Below, in pieces: positions 1 through 8,663 of a stretch of DNA of 36,196 bases (the first letter of the stretch is position 1; each line of letters opens with the position of its first letter). This stretch comes from an uncultured Rhodospirillales bacterium (lineage in GTDB: Bacteria; Pseudomonadota; Alphaproteobacteria; ATCC43930; CGMCC-115725), in the NCBI GenBank assembly GCA_903923205.1, contig CAIXXC010000244.1:1-36196 (forward strand), written 5' to 3'. A model generated the notes under the pieces. It was given only the letters and a program-made list of their open reading frames with translations. It had not been told where the DNA came from and made no database searches. A program made the translations under genes and the position numbers.

Positions 1-108
1 GCGCATTCACAGTGTCTCCAATGAAAAGACATCGTAGCGCGTCGCATTACGCCATAACACCCATAATTCTCAAGCCATCGGGCGAATTAGTCGCAGCTTT
101 TATACCCG

Positions 109-2148
109 TTACACTGGCTTGCGGGCGCTCATCGTCAACAACTCATAGACGGCAACAGTCTCATCATTCTGATTGAAGACCTCGACGTCCCAACGAACCT
201 CCCCATATTGCGGCTGCCGTGCCGCGCGCTTGTGCTTGACGGTCAGGCGGACGCGAATCGTGTCTCCGGGCGACACCGGCTTCAGAAAACGAAGATTATC
301 GAGGCCGTAATTGGCCAGCAGCGGCCCGGGCGCCGGGTCGACGAACAAACCGGCCGCGAAGGAGAGGATCAGGTAGCCATGGGCAACGCGACCGGGGAAG
401 AACGGGTTCGCCCTGGCCGCCGCCTCGTCCATATGGGCATAGAAGGTATCGCCGGTGAAATGGGCGAAATGTTCGATATCCTCCAGGCTGATGACTCGCG
501 ATGGCGTCTCGATCGTCTCACCGGGGTGAAGATCTTCGTAGCCGCGGGTGAAGGGATGCGTCGGCGTCGCGGGTGTCGGCGCGCCCTTGACATATTGCCG
601 GGTGAGGGCAGCAAGCCGCCCCGGTCCGCCCTGCACCGCTGTGCGCTGCATGAAATGGTAAACCCCGCGCAGGCCACCGAGTTCCTCACCGCCGCCGGCA
701 CGACCGGGGCCGCCATGAACGAGTCCCGGCAGCGGCGAGCCGTGCCCCGTCGACCCCGACGCGCTGTCGCGGTCGATCACCAGAAGTCGACCATGATAGG
801 AGGCAATCCCGAAGATCACCTTGTCGGCGACCTCCGGGTCGTAGGTGAACAGGGACGCAACCAGACTGCCCTCACCCTTGGCAACCAGAGTGATGACCTC
901 ATCCAGGCTATCATAGGGCATGAGGGTCGCAACGGGACCAAACGCTTCGGCGCTGTGGACGACACTGGCCTCCAGCGGCCGCCCGCAGCGCAGCAGGATC
1001 GGCTGGATAAAAGCCCCGCTTGCGACATCGCCGCCGATGACCTCGGCCGTCATCGGATCGCCGAAGATGATTTCGGCCTCGGTCGCGATTAGGGCAATGG
1101 TCTCGCGCACGGAGGCCCGCTGCGCCTGGCTGACAAGCGCCCCCATGCGGACACCCTCGATGCGCGGATCGCCGATCTTGATCGTGGCAAGCCGGGCTTT
1201 CAAAGCCTCGGCAATAGCGGCTTCCTGCTCTCGGGGCACAAAGATCCGACGGATGGCCGTGCATTTCTGCCCCGCCTTGACCGTCATCTCCTGAACGACT
1301 TCCCGCACGAACAGCTCGAATTCGGGCGTGCTCGCGACCGCATCAGGCCCCAGCACGGCAGAATTGAGGGAATCCCGCTCAGCGACAAAGCGCACCGCAT
1401 TGCGCGAGATCGCCGGATGATTGCGCAGCTTGCCCGAGGTCTCGATCGAGCCGGTGAAGCCAACGACGTCCTGGCCCGTCAGGTGGTCGAGCAGATCGCC
1501 CGTGCCGCCGCAGATCAACTGCAGGGAGCCCGGCGGCAGCAATCCCGATTCGATCATCAGATCGACCAAAGCCTCGGTGACGTAGGCTGTCGCGGAGGCA
1601 GGCTTGGTGATGACGGGGACACCCGCGAGGAAGGCCGGTGCGAATTTCTCCAGGGTACCCCAACAGGGGAAGTTAAAGGCATTGATCTGGACGGCGACGC
1701 CCTGCAGCGGCGTAAGGATATGGATGGCGGCGAAATTCCCGGTCTTGGAGAGCGATTCGGCAAGCCCTTCGACAATGAATTTCTCGCTCGGCAATTCCTT
1801 GCGACCACGCGAGGCATAGGCGAAAACGGTCCCCAAACCACCGTCGATATCGACCATGTTGTCGCGCTTTGTGGCACCCGTATCCGCCGCCAGCGCGTAG
1901 AGCCGTTCCTTGCGCTCGCCGACATAGCTGGCAACCGCCTTCAGGATATCGGCGCGCTCATGGAATGTCAGGGCGCGAAGGGCCGGGCCGCCGGTATTTC
2001 GGGCGTAATCGACCATGGCGGCAAAATCGAGCCCGGCGCTCGATACCCGTGCCACTACACGCCCATCGATGGCGCTGGCGATATCGGCAAGGCCGGTTGT
2101 CGGCGTTACCCAGTGACCGAGGACGTAGCTCTTCAGGATATTGGTCAT
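109..2148 (-). CDS. paaZ: PaaZ, bifunctional oxepin-CoA hydrolase / 3-oxo-5,6-dehydrosuberyl-CoA semialdehyde dehydrogenase
   Basis: This 679-residue protein should open the oxepin-CoA ring and oxidise the resulting semialdehyde in aerobic phenylacetate degradation. Residues 1 to about 510 are an aldehyde dehydrogenase domain with Glu257 (FVAERDS) and the nucleophile Cys296 (KAGQKCTAIR). Residues about 535-679 are a MaoC-type hot-dog hydratase with Asp567 and His572 (FTGDTFYAHMDE). These positions closely match the known E. coli PaaZ catalytic residues. I chose the ATG at 2148 because homology begins at MTNILKSY and a GAGAAGAG ribosome site precedes it; the frame stays open further upstream but that part overlaps the paaH-like gene and looks non-coding. 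It is the last gene of the paaJ-paaFH-paaZ unit, 25 bases behind its neighbour. No clear terminator is visible in bases 1-108. Confidence 0.96.
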   Translation of the reverse strand: MTNILKSYVLGHWVTPTTGLADIASAIDGRVVARVSSAGLDFAAMVDYARNTGGPALRALTFHERADILKAVASYVGERKERLYALAADTGATKRDNMVDIDGGLGTVFAYASRGRKELPSEKFIVEGLAESLSKTGNFAAIHILTPLQGVAVQINAFNFPCWGTLEKFAPAFLAGVPVITKPASATAYVTEALVDLMIESGLLPPGSLQLICGGTGDLLDHLTGQDVVGFTGSIETSGKLRNHPAISRNAVRFVAERDSLNSAVLGPDAVASTPEFELFVREVVQEMTVKAGQKCTAIRRIFVPREQEAAIAEALKARLATIKIGDPRIEGVRMGALVSQAQRASVRETIALIATEAEIIFGDPMTAEVIGGDVASGAFIQPILLRCGRPLEASVVHSAEAFGPVATLMPYDSLDEVITLVAKGEGSLVASLFTYDPEVADKVIFGIASYHGRLLVIDRDSASGSTGHGSPLPGLVHGGPGRAGGGEELGGLRGVYHFMQRTAVQGGPGRLAALTRQYVKGAPTPATPTHPFTRGYEDLHPGETIETPSRVISLEDIEHFAHFTGDTFYAHMDEAAARANPFFPGRVAHGYLILSFAAGLFVDPAPGPLLANYGLDNLRFLKPVSPGDTIRVRLTVKHKRAARQPQYGEVRWDVEVFNQNDETVAVYELLTMSARKPV

Positions 2149-2173
2149 CGTCTCTTCTCTCCAGGCCGCCCGC

Positions 2174-4258
2174 TCAATCCTTGCGCCAGGCGGTGAATGT
2201 CTTGCCCGAACGGGCGAGTTCGACCAACAGCGGTGCCGGTTCCGAACCCTCGCCACCAACGCCATGGGCGGCCTCGACCTCGGCCAGAATCGCATCCAGG
2301 CCGATGCGATCTGCGGCCCACATCGGTCCGCCCTTGAGGCGCGGAAAGCCATAGCCGTTGACGAAGGCGAGATCGATGTCCGAGGCGCGATAGGCGATGC
2401 CCTCGCTCAGGACCTTCGCACCCTCATTGACCATGGCGGCAAGAATGCGGCGCTGGATCTCTTCTACCGTAAAGTCGCGCGGCCTGATCTGATGGTCGCG
2501 CCGATATTCCTCGATCACCCCGGCAACGAAGGGGTCCGGGCTCTTCTTCCCGGCGACATCATAGGCGTACCAGCCTGCCCCGGTCTTGCGACCGAAACGG
2601 CCCGCCTCGCACAGCACGTCGGCGATCGGGATATAGCGCTCGCCCGCCGGGCGGGTGGCAGCCCGCCGCTTGCGCATCGCCCAGCCGATATCCAGCCCGG
2701 ACATGTCGGAGACAGCAAAGACGCCCATGGCAAAACCATAGGCTTCCAATGCGCTGTCGATCTGCTCGGGCGAGGCACCCTCGGCGATCAGGTACTCGGC
2801 GTGGCGGCGATAAACGGCATAGATGCGGTTGCCGATAAAGCCGTCGCAGACACCAGCCACGACCGGCTGTTTGCCAAGCTTGCGGGCAAGCGCGACCCCG
2901 GTCGCCAGCACATCCGGCGCGATCCGCGCAGGCCGCACAATTTCCAGCAGTTTCATGACATTGGCAGGGGCAAAGAAATGCAGCCCGATCACGTCCTGCG
3001 GCCGCGATGTGACGTCCGCCATCGCGTCGATATCGAGATAGGAGGTGTTGGTGGCCAGGATCGCTCCCGGCGCCGCAACCGCATCGAGACGCCTGAAAAT
3101 ATCCTGCTTGACCGCCATAACCTCAAACGCCGCCTCGATCACCAGATCGACATGCGCCAGGGTTGCCCAGTCTGTCGTCAAGGTGAAGCGGGCAAGCCGC
3201 TCATTCATCGCGGCTTCGGTCAGGCGACCGCTTTCGAGCTGCCGCTGATAGACGGCGCGAATGCGGGCAAGCCCTGCGGTGGCGGATTCATCGTCCCGCT
3301 CGACGACAGTGACATAGAGCCCGGCATCGGCCATCGACACGGCGATCCCGGCGCCCATCGTGCCCGCGCCAATAACGCCGCAGCGGGCATAGGCGCGGGC
3401 AATAACGTCATCCAGGCCGGGAATCTTCGCGGCCTCGCGCTCGGCAAGGAACAGATGACGCAATGACCGCGCCTCCTCGCTCTCGCGCAGGGTCAGGAAG
3501 GCGGCGCGCTCACGCGCTTGACCTTCGACGAAACTGCCATCGCGGCAGGCCAGTATCACGCGGATGGCCTCCGATATGGCGGGAACGCCCTTGGCGGATT
3601 TGAGCGCTGCCTTGGCGGCGGCCTCCTCGGCTGAAATATCGATTGGCGGGATCGGCAGGGCCGAAACGACACGCTTGGAGGCGGTAGATGCAGCGGCGAG
3701 CGCGGCTTCCAGCACGTCACCGTCGGCAACATCGTCGAGCAAGCCTAACGACTTCGCTTCCGCAGCCTTGACGATCCTACCCTCGCAGATCAGGGCGATG
3801 GCCTTGGTAATACCGACAAGCCGGGGCAGGCGCTGGGTGCCGCCGGCACCGGGGATGATGCCAAGCTTGGTCTCAGGCAGGCCAAGACTGGAGCGGATTG
3901 AGCCGAGGCGCAGATCACAGGCGAGCGCGATTTCCAGCCCGCCGCCGAGCGCCGCGCCGTCGATTGCCGCGATCACGGGCTTGGGCGATGCCTCTATCGC
4001 CGCGATCAAATCGGGCAGGAACGGCGCGTCGGGGGGCAGATCCATCTCGCGCAGATCGGCCCCGGCGATGAACCGGCGCGGACCACCGCTGATGACGATC
4101 GCGCTCACCGCGTGATCGGTGCCGAGTTCGTGCATCGCCGCGACCAGTCCGCGCCGGACAGGGCGTGACAGCGCGTTCACCGGCGCATAATCGATCGTGA
4201 TGATCGCGACCGGCCCCTGACGGCTGATCGCGACCGGGCTGATCCCCGCCTCCGCCAT
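2174..4258 (-). CDS. Fused enoyl-CoA hydratase / 3-hydroxyacyl-CoA dehydrogenase (PaaF+PaaH functions)
   Basis: This 694-residue two-domain protein is of FadB/FadJ type. The N-terminal crotonase domain (residues about 5-190) keeps both catalytic glutamates, Glu109 (GGGLEIALACD) and Glu129 (GLPETKLGI). A Rossmann fold follows (GVIGAGTMGAG, about 294-304), then the dehydrogenase catalytic His427 (GLHFFAPANV) and a C-terminal dehydrogenase domain. In E. coli the 2,3-dehydroadipyl-CoA hydratase (PaaF) and the 3-hydroxyadipyl-CoA dehydrogenase (PaaH) are separate proteins. No separate paaF is present here, so I infer this fusion does both steps. The start at 4258 (MAEAGISPV) leaves only two bases after the thiolase stop codon, which suggests translational coupling. 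A role in general beta-oxidation is the alternative, but its position between paaJ and paaZ favours phenylacetate. Confidence 0.93.
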   Translation of the reverse strand: MAEAGISPVAISRQGPVAIITIDYAPVNALSRPVRRGLVAAMHELGTDHAVSAIVISGGPRRFIAGADLREMDLPPDAPFLPDLIAAIEASPKPVIAAIDGAALGGGLEIALACDLRLGSIRSSLGLPETKLGIIPGAGGTQRLPRLVGITKAIALICEGRIVKAAEAKSLGLLDDVADGDVLEAALAAASTASKRVVSALPIPPIDISAEEAAAKAALKSAKGVPAISEAIRVILACRDGSFVEGQARERAAFLTLRESEEARSLRHLFLAEREAAKIPGLDDVIARAYARCGVIGAGTMGAGIAVSMADAGLYVTVVERDDESATAGLARIRAVYQRQLESGRLTEAAMNERLARFTLTTDWATLAHVDLVIEAAFEVMAVKQDIFRRLDAVAAPGAILATNTSYLDIDAMADVTSRPQDVIGLHFFAPANVMKLLEIVRPARIAPDVLATGVALARKLGKQPVVAGVCDGFIGNRIYAVYRRHAEYLIAEGASPEQIDSALEAYGFAMGVFAVSDMSGLDIGWAMRKRRAATRPAGERYIPIADVLCEAGRFGRKTGAGWYAYDVAGKKSPDPFVAGVIEEYRRDHQIRPRDFTVEEIQRRILAAMVNEGAKVLSEGIAYRASDIDLAFVNGYGFPRLKGGPMWAADRIGLDAILAEVEAAHGVGGEGSEPAPLLVELARSGKTFTAWRKD

Positions 4259-4260
4259 CC

Positions 4261-5469
4261 TCAGACCCGCTCGATCAAGGCGGAGATACCCTGACCAACG
4301 CCGATACACATGGTCACCACGGCCCTCTTGCCGCCGCGGACCTCAAGTGCGTTGACGGCCGTCATCGCAAGGCGGGAACCGGAAGCGCCGAGCGGGTGGC
4401 CAATCGCGATGGCACCGCCATGCGGATTGACATGCGCGGCATCATCCGGGAGCCCAAGTTCACGCATCACCGCAAGCCCCTGCGCGGCGAAGGCTTCGTT
4501 CAGTTCGATGACGTCGATCTCGGACAATTTGAGGCCGTTCTTCTCCAGCAGCTTGCGAGTCGCCGGGAAGGGTCCGATGCCCATGATCCGGGGCGGCACA
4601 CCCGCTGACACCATCGAAACGACGCGCGCCCGCACGGTCAGACCGTATTTCCGGACCGCATCTTCCGAGGCGATGATCAGCGCCGCACTGCCGTCATTCA
4701 CACCGGAGGCATTGCCCGCCGTGACCGTCCCACCGACCTTCTTGAACGGGGCCTTGAGCGCCGCGAGTTGTTCAAGGGTCGTGTCACCACGGGGATGCTC
4801 ATCGACTGAGACCAGAGTCGTCGTCCCCTTCTTGCCCGGGACGCTGATCGGCGAAATCTCGCGCTCGAAAAATCCTTCGGCCTGCGCGGCCTTGGTGCGC
4901 TGCTGGGAGCGCCAGGCGAACAAATCCTGGTCCTCACGCGAAATCTTGTAGTCCTCTGCGACGTTCTCCGCCGTTTCCGGCATGGAATCGACACCGTATT
5001 GCGCCTTCATCAGCGGGTTGATGAAACGCCAGCCGATCGTGGTGTCGAAGATATCCGTCTGGCGGGCGAACGCCTCGGTCGCCTTGCCCATCACAAAGGG
5101 CGCGCGCGTCATGCTCTCGACACCCCCGGCGATGACCAGATCAGCATCACCAGAACGGATCGCCCGTGCCGCGAGGCCCACAGCCTCCAGACCCGAGCCG
5201 CAGAGGCGGTTGACAGTCACACCGGGGATCGTCGTTGGCAGGCCCGCCAGCAGCAACGCCATCCTGGCGACGTTGCGATTATCTTCGCCGGCCTGATTGG
5301 CCCCACCGAAGATGACGTCATCGACGGCGTCCCAGTCGATCCCGGTATTACGATCCTTCAGGACACGCAGACAATGGGCGCCGAGATCGTCAGGCCGAAC
5401 ATCCTTGAGCACGCCGCCGTAACGACCAATCGGGCTCCGGGTGAAATCGCAGATATAGGCCTGCCGCAT
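4261..5469 (-). CDS. paaJ: PaaJ-type thiolase (3-oxoadipyl-CoA / 3-oxo-5,6-dehydrosuberyl-CoA thiolase)
   Basis: This 402-residue type II thiolase should cleave 3-oxo-5,6-dehydrosuberyl-CoA and 3-oxoadipyl-CoA, giving acetyl-CoA and finally succinyl-CoA. The family residues are visible: nucleophile Cys90 (NRLCGSGLEA), His358 (IGHPLGASG) and Cys388 (MCIGVGQG). The length matches the PaaJ/PcaF family, about 400 residues. The start at 5469 (MRQAYICDF) is preceded by AAGGACGGAG; an extension of 33 residues upstream has no thiolase similarity. It is the first gene of the minus-strand unit and is divergent from paaG across a regulated promoter region. Sequence alone cannot tell PaaJ from the beta-ketoadipate enzyme PcaF; the paa context decides it. 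Confidence 0.94.
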   Translation of the reverse strand: MRQAYICDFTRSPIGRYGGVLKDVRPDDLGAHCLRVLKDRNTGIDWDAVDDVIFGGANQAGEDNRNVARMALLLAGLPTTIPGVTVNRLCGSGLEAVGLAARAIRSGDADLVIAGGVESMTRAPFVMGKATEAFARQTDIFDTTIGWRFINPLMKAQYGVDSMPETAENVAEDYKISREDQDLFAWRSQQRTKAAQAEGFFEREISPISVPGKKGTTTLVSVDEHPRGDTTLEQLAALKAPFKKVGGTVTAGNASGVNDGSAALIIASEDAVRKYGLTVRARVVSMVSAGVPPRIMGIGPFPATRKLLEKNGLKLSEIDVIELNEAFAAQGLAVMRELGLPDDAAHVNPHGGAIAIGHPLGASGSRLAMTAVNALEVRGGKRAVVTMCIGVGQGISALIERV

Positions 5470-5585
5470 CGTCGTCTCCGTCCTTTGAATCGTTGAGCCA
5501 GGCGACATGCCGTAAACGACGTCGTACCGGGCCGAATGGATGATCCACTCCATACTCCCTTTACACACGCGCTTCAGCTTGCTTC

Positions 5586-5638
5586 TTGACAGGATCGCCT
5601 GTTGAATTAATTATTGACCGATCATTCGGTGAATTCAA
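5586..5638. promoter_or_regulatory. Divergent paaG / paaJ promoters with shared operator-like palindrome
   Basis: On the plus strand TTGACA (5586-5591) is followed after 17 bases by AATTAT (5609-5614), a possible paaG promoter. On the minus strand TTGAAT (5638-5633) and AATAAT (5615-5610) are also 17 bases apart and would drive paaJ. A perfect inverted repeat, ACCGA-TCAT-TCGGT (5617-5630), lies exactly in the paaJ spacer and just downstream of the paaG -10. One bound repressor could therefore silence both units. The GACCGATC core recurs upstream of the tetR gene. The assignment to that regulator is inferred. Confidence 0.6.
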
Positions 5639-5670
5639 GAGGCTTGTTCAAGCCCTTTCGGGAGGAAAGA

Positions 5671-6459
5671 ATGGAAGACGTATTACTCGTGGAACGCCAT
5701 GACGGCTGGACCACCCTGACATTGAATCGCCCGGACCGCCTGAATTCCTTCAATATCGAGCTGCACAAGCTTCTGGCGGCCGCCTTCAACGATATCGCCG
5801 ATGATGAGACATGCCGGGCCGTCATCCTTACCGGGGCAGGCCGTGGCTTCTGTGCCGGACAGGATCTGTCTGATCGCGCCGGCCGCGAAGGGCCGTTCGA
5901 CCTCGGTGCCACGCTTGACGCCTGGTACAACCCGCTGGTGCGGCGAATCCGCTCGCTGCGCAAGCCGGTGATCTGCGCCGTCAATGGCGTTGCCGCCGGT
6001 GCGGGAGCCAATCTCGCGCTCGCCTGCGACATCGTCATTGCCGCACGCTCTGCCAAATTCCTTCAAGCCTTCGCCAAAATCGGGCTGGTGCCTGATTGCG
6101 GCGGCACCTACTTCCTCCCCCGTCTGATCGGCGATGCCCGCGCCCGCGCGCTGATGATGCTGGCCGAGCCTATTACGGCTGAGACTGCGGAATCCTGGGG
6201 TCTGATCTGGAAGGTTGTCGACGACGCGGTGCTGATGGAGCAGGCCGGCGCGATGGCCGCGCATCTCGCGACCCAGCCGACAGCCGCCTTCGCCCTGATC
6301 AAGGATGCCCTCAATATCGGCGGCACCAATGATCTGAGCACGCAGCTCGATCTCGAACGCGATCTCCAGCGCAAGGCGGGTTTGAGCCCGGATTTCAAGG
6401 AAGGAGTTGCAGCCTTCATGGAAAAGCGCCCCGCGCGGTTCACCGGGCGGGCCTCGTGA
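5671..6459 (+). CDS. paaG: PaaG, ring-1,2-epoxyphenylacetyl-CoA isomerase
   Basis: This 262-residue crotonase-fold protein has exactly the length of E. coli PaaG. It should isomerise the ring 1,2-epoxide of phenylacetyl-CoA to the oxepin and shift double bonds later in the pathway. It has the oxyanion-hole segments FCAGQDL (about 60-66) and NGVAAGAGANLALACD (about 105-120). The two usual hydratase glutamates are absent, and Asp142 (GLVPDCGGT) is present, as expected for PaaG isomerases. The start at 5671 follows a strong GGAGGAAAGA ribosome site; the in-frame extension to 5614 runs through the operator and is rejected. It heads the plus-strand paaG-paaI-paaK unit, and its stop overlaps the paaI start. 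Confidence 0.95.
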   Translation: MEDVLLVERHDGWTTLTLNRPDRLNSFNIELHKLLAAAFNDIADDETCRAVILTGAGRGFCAGQDLSDRAGREGPFDLGATLDAWYNPLVRRIRSLRKPVICAVNGVAAGAGANLALACDIVIAARSAKFLQAFAKIGLVPDCGGTYFLPRLIGDARARALMMLAEPITAETAESWGLIWKVVDDAVLMEQAGAMAAHLATQPTAAFALIKDALNIGGTNDLSTQLDLERDLQRKAGLSPDFKEGVAAFMEKRPARFTGRAS

Positions 6460-6905
6460 GCGATCTTACTTCGGAAGAGATCGCGCGACGGGCAGGCGAC
6501 GCGCTCTGGGTCAGGGATAAGGCGGCCCAGAGCCTCGGGATGGAGCTGATCGCCATCGGTCCAGGGACCGCAACCCTGGCGATGACGGTGGCGGAAACCA
6601 TGACCAATGGCCACGAGACGGCCCATGGCGGCTTCATCTTTACCCTGGCCGATACCGCCTTCGCCTTCGCCTGCAACTCCCATGGGCTGGTGACGGTGGC
6701 GGCGCAATGCAGCATCACCTATATCCGCCCAGGCCGTGCCGGCGACAGGCTGACAGCAACCGCGCGGGAGATATCGCGCTCCGGTCGCTCTGGAATCTAT
6801 GACATCCAGGTCACCGCACGGGACAAGGTCATTGCCGAGTTCCGCGGCCATTCCCGCACCATCGGCGGCAGTTTCGTCGAGGGACTGGCAGATCCGAAGC
6901 CTTAA
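6456..6905 (+). CDS. paaI: PaaI, hydroxyphenylacetyl-CoA thioesterase
   Basis: This 149-residue hot-dog thioesterase is thought to release CoA from dead-end phenylacetate intermediates and so prevent CoA depletion. The signature NGHETAHGGFIFTLAD places Asn51, His57-Gly58 and Asp66 at the family's active-site positions. The following YIRPGRAGD is also typical of PaaI. It starts with GTG in a GTGA overlap with the paaG stop codon, so the two are translationally coupled. It ends 54 bases before the preferred paaK start. Confidence 0.94.
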   Translation: MSDLTSEEIARRAGDALWVRDKAAQSLGMELIAIGPGTATLAMTVAETMTNGHETAHGGFIFTLADTAFAFACNSHGLVTVAAQCSITYIRPGRAGDRLTATAREISRSGRSGIYDIQVTARDKVIAEFRGHSRTIGGSFVEGLADPKP

Positions 6906-6959
6906 CGGGCCCCCGTGCCCGATCCAACAGCAAACCAAACCCCATCGAGGCCGACAGAA

Positions 6960-8291
6960 ATGGCAACCACATCCTCCGCCGCCCCGGACGTCATCAAGAA
7001 CGGCCTCGATGCCGCGGAACGCGCTTCACGGGATGAGATCCAGGCCCTGCAGTTGCAGCGCCTGTCCTGGACGCTGAACCATGTCTACGCCAATGTGCCG
7101 TTCTATAAGGCGAAATTCGACGCCGCCGGGGTCCACCCGCGCGATCTCAAGACCCTGGCCGATATCGCGAAGTTCCCCTTCACAGTAAAGACGGATCTGC
7201 GCGACACCTATCCCTTCGGCCTGTTCGCCGTGCCGCGTGAGAAGATCGCCCGCATTCACGGCTCGTCAGGGACGACCGGCAAGCCCGTCGTCGTCGCCTA
7301 CACCCAGGCCGATATCGACATGTGGGCAGGGCTCGTCGCCCGCTCCCTGCGCGCTGCCGGCATCCGCCCCGGCATGATGGTCCATGTCGCCTATGGCTAC
7401 GGCCTCTTTACCGGCGGATTGGGTGCCCATTACGGTGCCGAGCGGCTTGGCTGCACCGTGGTGCCGATCTCGGGCGGCATGACCGACCGCCAGGTCCAGC
7501 TGATCGAGGATTTCCGGCCAGACGCCATTCTGGTGACACCAAGCTACATGCTCACCATTCTCGACGGCTTCACCAAGGCCGGGATCGATCCGCGCAAAAG
7601 CTCGCTACGCTTCGGTGTGTTCGGTGCCGAGCCCTGGACCAACGCCATGCGCGCCGAAATCGAGCGCAGCTTTGCCATGGACGCGACCGATATTTATGGC
7701 CTCTCGGAAGTCATGGGCCCCGGCGTTGCCCAGGAATGCGTTGAGACGAAGGACGGCCTCCACATCTGGGAAGATCATTTCCTGGCCGAGGTTATCGATC
7801 CTGAAACAGGCGCGGTGCTGCCCGATGGCGAGAAGGGGGAACTGGTCTTCACCTCGCTGACCAAGGAAGCTTTCCCGATCATCCGCTACCGCACCCGCGA
7901 CCTGACGCGGCTGCTGGCCGGCACCGCGCGCCCGGGCATGCGGCGGATGGAGAAGGTGACCGGCCGCTCCGACGACATGATCATCCTGCGCGGGGTCAAC
8001 GTGTTCCCGACCCAGATCGAGGAAATCCTGCTCAAGACCGAGTGGAGTGCTGGTCATTTCGTGATCGAGTTGATCCGCGATGGCCGCATGGATGAAATGG
8101 TCGTCAAGGCCGAGGCCCGCCCCGATCACTGGGACGGCGAGGGCCTTCGCCATCACGCCGACCGGGTGATGATCCACGTCAAGGAAACGATCGGCATCAC
8201 CACCCACGTGGAAATCCACCCCCACGGAACGCTCGAGCGCTCGGAGGGCAAAAGCCGCCGGGTGATCGACAAGCGACCGAAGACGGAGTAA
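6960..8291 (+). CDS. paaK: PaaK, phenylacetate-CoA ligase
   Basis: This 443-residue AMP-forming ligase activates phenylacetate to phenylacetyl-CoA, the entry step of the pathway. The ATP-binding motif is HGSSGTTGKPVVV (residues about 100-112). Downstream are the family segments GLSEVMGPGV and YRTRDLTRLL and a C-terminal domain with GRSDDMIILRGVNVFP. I prefer the ATG at 6960, with a GAGG about nine bases upstream and a length close to E. coli PaaK (437). A GTG at 6915 in the same frame has no ribosome site and lies in the loop of a small hairpin (CGGGC 6906-6910, GCCCG 6917-6921). It ends the paaGIK unit and runs convergently into higA. No clear terminator is visible. Confidence 0.95.
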   Translation: MATTSSAAPDVIKNGLDAAERASRDEIQALQLQRLSWTLNHVYANVPFYKAKFDAAGVHPRDLKTLADIAKFPFTVKTDLRDTYPFGLFAVPREKIARIHGSSGTTGKPVVVAYTQADIDMWAGLVARSLRAAGIRPGMMVHVAYGYGLFTGGLGAHYGAERLGCTVVPISGGMTDRQVQLIEDFRPDAILVTPSYMLTILDGFTKAGIDPRKSSLRFGVFGAEPWTNAMRAEIERSFAMDATDIYGLSEVMGPGVAQECVETKDGLHIWEDHFLAEVIDPETGAVLPDGEKGELVFTSLTKEAFPIIRYRTRDLTRLLAGTARPGMRRMEKVTGRSDDMIILRGVNVFPTQIEEILLKTEWSAGHFVIELIRDGRMDEMVVKAEARPDHWDGEGLRHHADRVMIHVKETIGITTHVEIHPHGTLERSEGKSRRVIDKRPKTE

Positions 8292-8301
8292 GGGGTAAGC
8301 A

Positions 8302-8586
8302 TCACGCCGCGGGTGGCACGCGGACCTCAGCGGCAACACGTGCCCCTGTATCCCTCTCGGCCACACCGAGGTCGTAGATGGTTTGAAGAGTCGCCCAGAA
8401 ACGCGCGCTATTGCCGAAATACAGGCCTAGCCGCAGTGCAGTGTCGGGCGAAATTGCCCTGTGCGCGTTGAGGATCTCTGTGATCCGGCCCGAAGGAACG
8501 CCGAGTGCCAGTGCCAGACCATTGGCGCTGAGACCTCGCGCAAGCAACTCCCGTTTCAAAACGCGACCAGGATGAACCGGAATCAT
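8302..8586 (-). CDS. higA: HigA-family antitoxin (XRE-type helix-turn-helix)
   Basis: This 94-residue DNA-binding antitoxin of the HigA/VapI type probably neutralises the adjacent HigB toxin and represses the module. MIPVHPGRVLKREL is the characteristic N terminus, followed by a helix-turn-helix at about residues 17-50 (LSANGLALALGVPSGRITEI) and the family segment LRLGLYFGNSARFW. An excellent ribosome site, AGGAGGAG, lies six bases before the ATG. Normal higBA pairs are closely spaced, but here about 124 bases with two palindromic repeats separate the genes. It stops 10 bases from the convergent paaK stop. Confidence 0.92.
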   Translation of the reverse strand: MIPVHPGRVLKRELLARGLSANGLALALGVPSGRITEILNAHRAISPDTALRLGLYFGNSARFWATLQTIYDLGVAERDTGARVAAEVRVPPAA

Positions 8587-8598
8587 CGCAACTCCTCC

Positions 8599-8649
8599 TA
8601 GAGCAAAATGTGATTTGATGGAATCATAAAATCACATAAATTTGCTCTA
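8599..8649. repeat. Palindromic intergenic repeat 1 (TAGAGC...GCTCTA)
   Basis: The outer arms are TAGAGCAAA (8599-8607) and TTTGCTCTA (8641-8649). Inside, ATGTGATTT pairs with AAATCACAT, separated from the outer arm by a three-base AAA bulge on one side. The hairpin spans about 51 bases. It abuts the higA ribosome site. This is a direct sequence observation; that it belongs to a dispersed repeat family is inferred. Confidence 0.85.
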
Positions 8650-8663
8650 AAATCATATAGTTA

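Noticed and set aside
1-108. Possible gene or terminator at the left edge
   Set aside because: No supported open frame, and no stem-loop with a T run; only the region downstream of paaZ.
2149-2352. Sixty-eight-residue N-terminal extension of PaaZ
   Set aside because: Overlaps the end of the paaH-like gene, shows arginine-rich shadow-type composition, and a ribosome site precedes the ATG at 2148.
2141-3466. Open frame of 441 codons opposite the paaH-like gene
   Set aside because: Shadow of the fused hydratase/dehydrogenase; low-complexity, charge-rich translation without motifs.
6915-6959. GTG start for PaaK at 6915
   Set aside because: No ribosome site, lies within a small hairpin, and adds 15 residues not expected in the family; ATG at 6960 fits better.
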